DNA of 64,000 nucleotides from Sipunculus nudus (taxonomy: Eukaryota; Annelida; Sipuncula; Golfingiida; Sipunculidae): contig CM049320.1 in assembly GCA_026874595.1 (NCBI GenBank), forward strand, positions 53,409,070 through 53,473,069, written 5' to 3'. Positions 59,329-64,000 of the stretch are shown piece by piece. Each line of letters starts with the position of its first letter. The stretch's first letter is position 1. The notes beneath the pieces are model-generated. The model was not told the origin of the DNA. It saw only the letters and a list, made by a program, of their open reading frames with translations, and did not search any database. The position numbers and the translations under genes are program-made.

Positions 59329-59888
59329 GAACGATATAATTGATAGAATCCCTTATGTTTCTTGTTACACAGATGACATTCATCTCTTATATACATACAC
59401 TTAATTAACATTTCATTTAACACTTGTGTTTTGGAATCGTCAATTACTCCTGGCCTCTGCGTACTTTTCATCTGTGAGATCTGACAAAACACATAGGCAG
59501 TGACATCAGTAATGTTCTGAATAATCAGGTGATCTGTCATTACTTGTATCAAGCGATATAATTTAGCTAGCAATGTCCAAATGCAGAAAAAGTAAACTAG
59601 TTTATGAAGACTTCCCACAGTCATAGTAGATAATGAGAATAGAGTGTGATGGAGATATAATATTGATATAGGGGTTTGTTTTAAAAACCTACAAAAGTAA
59701 TTTTGAGTTTTGAAATTTGTATTAGATAATTATTTTGATAATATATCTTGCTGTAAAAATGGGATTAATTTCGAAGATGGCAAGGTGAGGTCGACTCCCC
59801 TATAAACTCTCTTATCAACACAAGTTGATAGTGACATATATTATACACGATTATGTACAATGCATACATTATTAAGCATCTTATAACT

Positions 59889-60142
59889 TTAATTTGGTGT
59901 TGATGCTTTGACAGTCTCAGAATACATTTGCGGAGGGTTTTCTCTTAAAACCAATTCCCACTGCTGAAATAATTTAAGCTTTGTGAAGGTTATCACACGT
60001 TCATTATAGTCTCTGATTTTAATGGTGCCATCATGTGACCAACAGTCCTTTATCAAACCATCCTTTTTCAGCTGGCGGGCCTGTTTAAATATGTTTTGCC
60101 TCGGCTTTCTCAAATCTTCATTTATGAAGATGCCTCGAATTC
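59889..60142 (-). pseudogene. LINE ORF1-like fragment, copy 2
   Basis: Counterpart of 21771-22024 with one visible substitution (TKPRQ to RKPRQ). Confidence 0.55.
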
Positions 60143-60481
60143 CTGAAATGAACTGGTAGTTAGTTGAACAGAGACAGAAAGAATATAATGCAAATAAAGA
60201 TTCTATATTCTGATATATGGAAACTTACAACAAGGTATTCTAGACCCATAAGAAAATCAAATATGGCCACCGTGGGTTATTATACTTGACTGGTGCCAAT
60301 GAGAAGACGAGCAACATCAAACAGCTAACAAACACAGGCAGCATCGTCTCATGGGCTACATTTGGGTACTAATTTAGAACCTTCACAGGCTCAACCCGTC
60401 TATTTGATGTTGTGGTCTGTTAAACGTGGAGTTTGTCCACAAGGATCGCTTTATAGTTACTACCTTCTGATTGTTTTTCAA

Positions 60482-60508
60482 TGATTGGTTCTGGAATGGT
60501 ACCCGCCG
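60482..60508 (+). pseudogene. 27-nt microexon, copy 2, acceptor lost
   Basis: The 27 bases and the GTAAGTCAAG donor match copy 1, but the acceptor TTTTTCAG has become TTTTTCAA (60480-60481). Skipping it would remove nine residues without a frameshift because the exon is symmetric. Confidence 0.55.
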
Positions 60509-60569
60509 GTAAGTCAAGATACTGTTTTTATAAATTATATTGTGAAGCTGATATATATATAATATATAA

Positions 60570-60619
<50 letters not shown>

Positions 60620-62003
60620 ACTGTGTAGACTCGTTGCATGTGTATTCTTATAGCTCCTGCTTTCATCCAATATTTGCATGTATATATTTTAACAATTTTC
60701 GAAAATAAATGGTGGCCCCATCTTAATATTTATGTGCTTTTTTAGATATTTTATTTTTTTGGTTTTTTTTTTTGTATCACCAAAACAAAAAAAAAGGGAA
60801 GACACAACTAATGCCATTATCAAATGCAATTCTATCATCATGCCCAATTTCAATCAAATCAACATGAGATGAAAAAGGCGAGGATGTTACTCGTCTGTTT
60901 CAATTCAGGCATAACTTAAAGCTGTTCTCTGCAATTGCATCATGGAATACATTTGCGTACATGTTGAACTAAAACTAGGTCACTTGGTCAATTTGAATAT
61001 TGACTTTTTTGTCCCTTTCCTACCCAGTCATGAAAGTATATATATATGTCTGATAGAGATGCACATATTTGAACCATATTATTACACGAAACGTTTTACT
61101 ATTCTCAAGTATATACCTAGTAAATGTAAGGAAATATGGAAAAAATAAAAAAAATATAAAGGCCCATCACTTCTACAGAATTGTAGGGGAACATCGCGGA
61201 AAATTGGCAGAATTTGGAATAAAACTATTTTATCAAATGCAAAAGCTTTCATGTGAAATAAAAATAATGACAAATATTATCATGTAAATAATGATTGAAT
61301 TTGGTTTAATTGGTCATTTTATCTCTTTTGAAAATAGTAACAGAGGTGTGTCTAAGGCTGATTTATTAAGTTATATTTATCTTTAATTTCATCAGAAAAG
61401 TAACGAAAATGATTTCTGTTTATATTATTGATGCTATGCAAATTTGAACATGTCTGCCAGGCTTGTTTTTGAAATTTTTAATGTTGTCACACAATAAATG
61501 TATAAAACACAATAAATATTTTCTAATGCATGTAATTTAGCATTAAAATAGATCATTCTTCCTAGCAGTGGTTATAGGATTTCCTTAAATTTTTATCCAT
61601 TCGTGTTTTGGAAAACGTGATCACTTGTTCCGCTTCAGTGTGCCAACTGTAATTGATGATTTTGTTGTCGATTTCCACGAAATTGTGTTTTAATCTGACA
61701 CACAGGCATTCAAAGTTAGAAAACATGTTTCTTCAGAAATGTAATTAATCATGTGAAATGTCAACGTAGCAGCCACACCAGTTTTGGCAATAAAAGTATA
61801 AAATGCCAAAAATATCAGGTGACTCATTTCAGAAAACACCATGTTTTATAAAGAGTACTCTGCAGATTTGAGTTAAAAAAGTCTGTCAGATTACAAGCTC
61901 TCCAGCGCAAGCATCATGTCGCTGTACATTTGCATGCATATATTGCTAAGTAAATCGCGAATGTTTAGAAAGTATAAGATGCACTGCGAATATTTCAGCC
62001 CAG

Positions 62004-62121
62004 CTTCCACTCATGTACGTCTCCCCGGGATACACGGTGTTCACGATTTTCTGGCATCTAAGTTGGATAACAGAGCCAGGGATAAACTAGAACCAATACT
62101 TATTAGGGCATGTATTTAGAG
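62004..62121 (+). pseudogene. Domain A first exon, copy 2, with stop
   Basis: Identical to copy 1 except at the end, where ATTTACAG became ATTTAGAG. In the phase that matches copy 1 this turns the penultimate Tyr codon into TAG (62117-62119). The donor GTAAGTCC is kept. Confidence 0.55.
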
Positions 62122-62386
62122 GTAAGTCCATCATTACTAAAGATTCGTATAGGAAATTTATGCAGTATATGTTTTTGCCTATATCAGATCATATGTTTTC
62201 ATATTTCATTTTTCATATAAACTATATGGTATATTCATCTGTCTATACTATTATATTCAACTATCTACACAGTTGATTATCTTTTTTAATGAATACTAGT
62301 ATAACTAGTTAAATTAATGCAGAGACCTCCAAAATGTGGTATAAATATTTAACAGCAAGAGTTTTTTTTTAAGGTTTCTTTGACAG

Positions 62387-62508
62387 GTATAGAGGAGTTA
62401 CTGTTGTGGCGGAGGAATCTATGGCCGCAGGTACTTTGGCTCCGGTTGAACATGTCGAGAATGTCATTGACGGCAAATATTCTTTCTATCGCCCAATTTG
62501 CCTATCAG
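62387..62508 (+). CDS. Domain A second exon, copy 2
   Basis: Open and splice-competent like copy 1, with one visible coding change: TGT to TAT at 62488, turning the first cysteine of SFCRPIC into tyrosine. It lies downstream of several lesions, so it is probably part of a pseudogene copy. Confidence 0.5.
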
Positions 62509-62753
62509 GTATGCCTTTGTGCAATTTTATAACATTAATCTCCACCCGGCAGCCGGCGTGGAATATGCGTATTTGAAAGGGCGGGGCAAGTACGTTCCAC
62601 TTCACTACAGTTGTAGTATTGTACACTGGCTTTCGTTTAAGAAATAGTTCCACGCAATATTCATGGTATTTCAGGGGTGGATCCTGCAATTACTTTGGGA
62701 GTACCGATGAATGAATTAAATTAAAGTGTTTGATCAAGGCCTTTATTTTGCAG

Positions 62754-62798
62754 CACATGGAGTACAGAAGTCTGCTGATGCTCAAACTTTACTTTCAA
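62754..62798 (+). CDS. Hinge or terminal exon, copy 2
   Basis: Same 45 bases and splice context as 24878-24922; the alternative stop is at 62816-62818. Confidence 0.4.
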
Positions 62799-63132
62799 GT
62801 GAAGTTAATTCAGATTAACAAGCGACCAGATTAATGGAGCAGGATGTAATAATTTGTCAAGTATTGTGCAGAACTAACGCAATTTAGCACGCCTTTAGAA
62901 TCTTGTTAACATGTATATATCGCAAACATGTTTCATGTAAATTATAACAAACGTAGGCTTACAATTAATTGAATAATTAACTTAATAAAATAGTATGGTG
63001 ACAGCATGGATAATTACATGGATATAATTATAACTATTTATGTTTGTCAATCAGCCTACTAAAGAGCAAGTTAATTATTTAGTAAAAATGTTTCGGAACT
63101 CTGCCTGCCTACTTTTCCTGATCATATGGCTC

Positions 63133-63787
63133 TAGACCTATTGAATAACAGAACTGTCCGAATTCAAATATGGCCACCACAGCCCAATCGCTGATTTTCT
63201 TTCGCACGTGATAACTCAACATCAACATACTTCAGCTACCCAAATTCACAGGGATGATTGGTACATACGAGGGCTTCAGACCTATTGAATTGCAGACTTG
63301 TCGGAATTCCAATATGGCCACCAGGTCATAATGGGAGATTTTCTATCGCACCGGATATCTCAAGAAAAACATGCTTGATCTTTATCATTTTCTCAGGGAT
63401 CATTGGTGCCTATGCGGACTCAATCCCTTTCCAATAACAGACCTGTCAGAATTCCAATATGGCTCCAAGAGCACAATTTGTGATATTCTTTTAAGCACGA
63501 TATCTCAACAAGAACAAGCTTGATCTATCTCATTTACACAGAGATGATTGGTACCTATAAGGGCTCCATCTTTATCGAATTGCAGACCTGTCGGAATTCC
63601 AATATGGCCACCAGAGCACTATCGTTGATTTTCTTTCGCAACATTATGTTTGATCTTTCTCAAATTCACAGGGGTCACTGGTGCCTCTGAGGGCTTCTGA
63701 CCTATTGAAATACAGACTTGATAAAATACAGACAAAATCAAATATGGCCAACAGACTACAGTCCGTGATTTTCTATTGAACACATTA
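63133..63787 (+). repeat. 144-bp tandem array, copy 2
   Basis: Same units as 25258-25910 with scattered substitutions. Confidence 0.85.
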
Positions 63788-63920
63788 TTTTAGACATATC
63801 TTCTTTAATATTATTTGAACCAATAGGATTTTTCCCTCATGCATATGGATAAAAACCTGTTTCTGTTTGTCATATTTTTAAACTTTAACTTAATTTTTCC
63901 CCCTTATGTAAACTAGTCCA

Positions 63921-64000
63921 GCACTAGCAGAAATGCTAGTGCAGAAATAGCAACATGGAATGCACATGGACTTAAGAACAAAATTAAATCAGTAGAAGTT
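63921..64000 (+). mobile_element. 5' edge of second LINE, copy 2, cut by window end
   Basis: Contains the GCACTAGCA-GAAA-TGCTAGTGC hairpin (63921-63942) and the start of the endonuclease remnant (ATAGCAACATGGAATGCACA). Confidence 0.75.

Larger units (their letters stand above)
55277..60142 (-). mobile_element. L1/Tx1-like LINE, copy 2
   Basis: Counterpart of the LINE at 17154-22024 with the same ends and a shorter A tail (17 T on the plus strand at 55277-55293). It shares the RT-proximal A-run frameshift and the in-frame TGA with copy 1. The insertion and its decay therefore predate the duplication. Confidence 0.88.
39826..64000. repeat. Long direct duplication, copy 2
   Basis: Second copy of 1-26124, cut off by the window end. 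Relative to copy 1 it lacks 3966-5684 (AGCA at the join, 43783-43786) and 24496-24731 (TA at the join, near 62607). The Link-gene exons in this copy carry several disruptive differences, while the LINE and tRNA contents are almost unchanged. The sequence left of 39826 cannot be compared because the base before position 1 is not shown. Confidence 0.97.

Noticed and set aside
1-64000. Bacterial, plasmid or phage origin
   Set aside because: No operons or ribosome-binding sites; LINEs, hAT relic, GT/AG introns and a eukaryotic tRNA without encoded CCA all point to an animal nuclear genome.

Overview
The window is AT-rich animal nuclear DNA. Coding sequence is sparse and split into phase-matched exons with GT/AG introns. 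The rest is non-LTR retrotransposons, a hAT relic, tRNA-derived sequence, long (TA)n microsatellites and poly-C/poly-G tracts. The iterated ~155-bp repeats, which carry a terminal hairpin and an ACGG/ACAG microsatellite, resemble elements described from bivalve molluscs. A bivalve is therefore my best guess, as inference; no marker gene proves it.

The dominant structure is a direct duplication. Positions 1-26124 recur, co-oriented, at 39826-64000, with about 1% or fewer substitutions in the stretches compared by eye. Copy 2 lacks about 1.72 kb (3966-5684 of copy 1) and 236 bp (24496-24731). The segment 26125-39825 is seen once. Both outer ends lie outside the window, so a true tandem repeat (unit about 39.8 kb) cannot be told from two haplotypes placed end to end.

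Copy 1 layout: tRNA-Val(CAC) (-) and a tRNA-Pro-like relic (2.3-2.8 kb); a decayed hAT transposase (3.2-5.3 kb, -); a pearl-like repeat array (6.3-7.9 kb); Link-domain exon 1 (10.3 kb) followed by a 54-bp minisatellite; Link-like exon 2 (11.9 kb); a second repeat array (14.3-15.8 kb); an antisense L1/Tx1-like LINE in the next intron (17.15-22.02 kb); a 27-nt microexon and a two-exon domain A (22.4-24.4 kb); a short hinge or tail exon (24.9 kb); a 144-bp tandem array (25.3-25.9 kb); a second, badly decayed LINE (26.05-29.0 kb, +); domain B (30.7 kb); a second 27-nt microexon (32.6 kb); a third repeat array (32.9-34.1 kb); and terminal exon C with its stop at 38.09 kb.

The main biological content is one or two plus-strand genes. 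They combine a four-cysteine Link (hyaluronan-binding type) module, a divergent cysteine-rich second module, and a repeated 80-96-residue domain I do not recognise. Nearly every exon is flanked by phase-1 introns and the domains are joined by tiny hinge exons. In copy 2 the same gene is damaged at five exon-linked sites: two frameshifts, a lost splice acceptor, a stop codon and a Cys-to-Tyr change. Copy 1 keeps all of these open.
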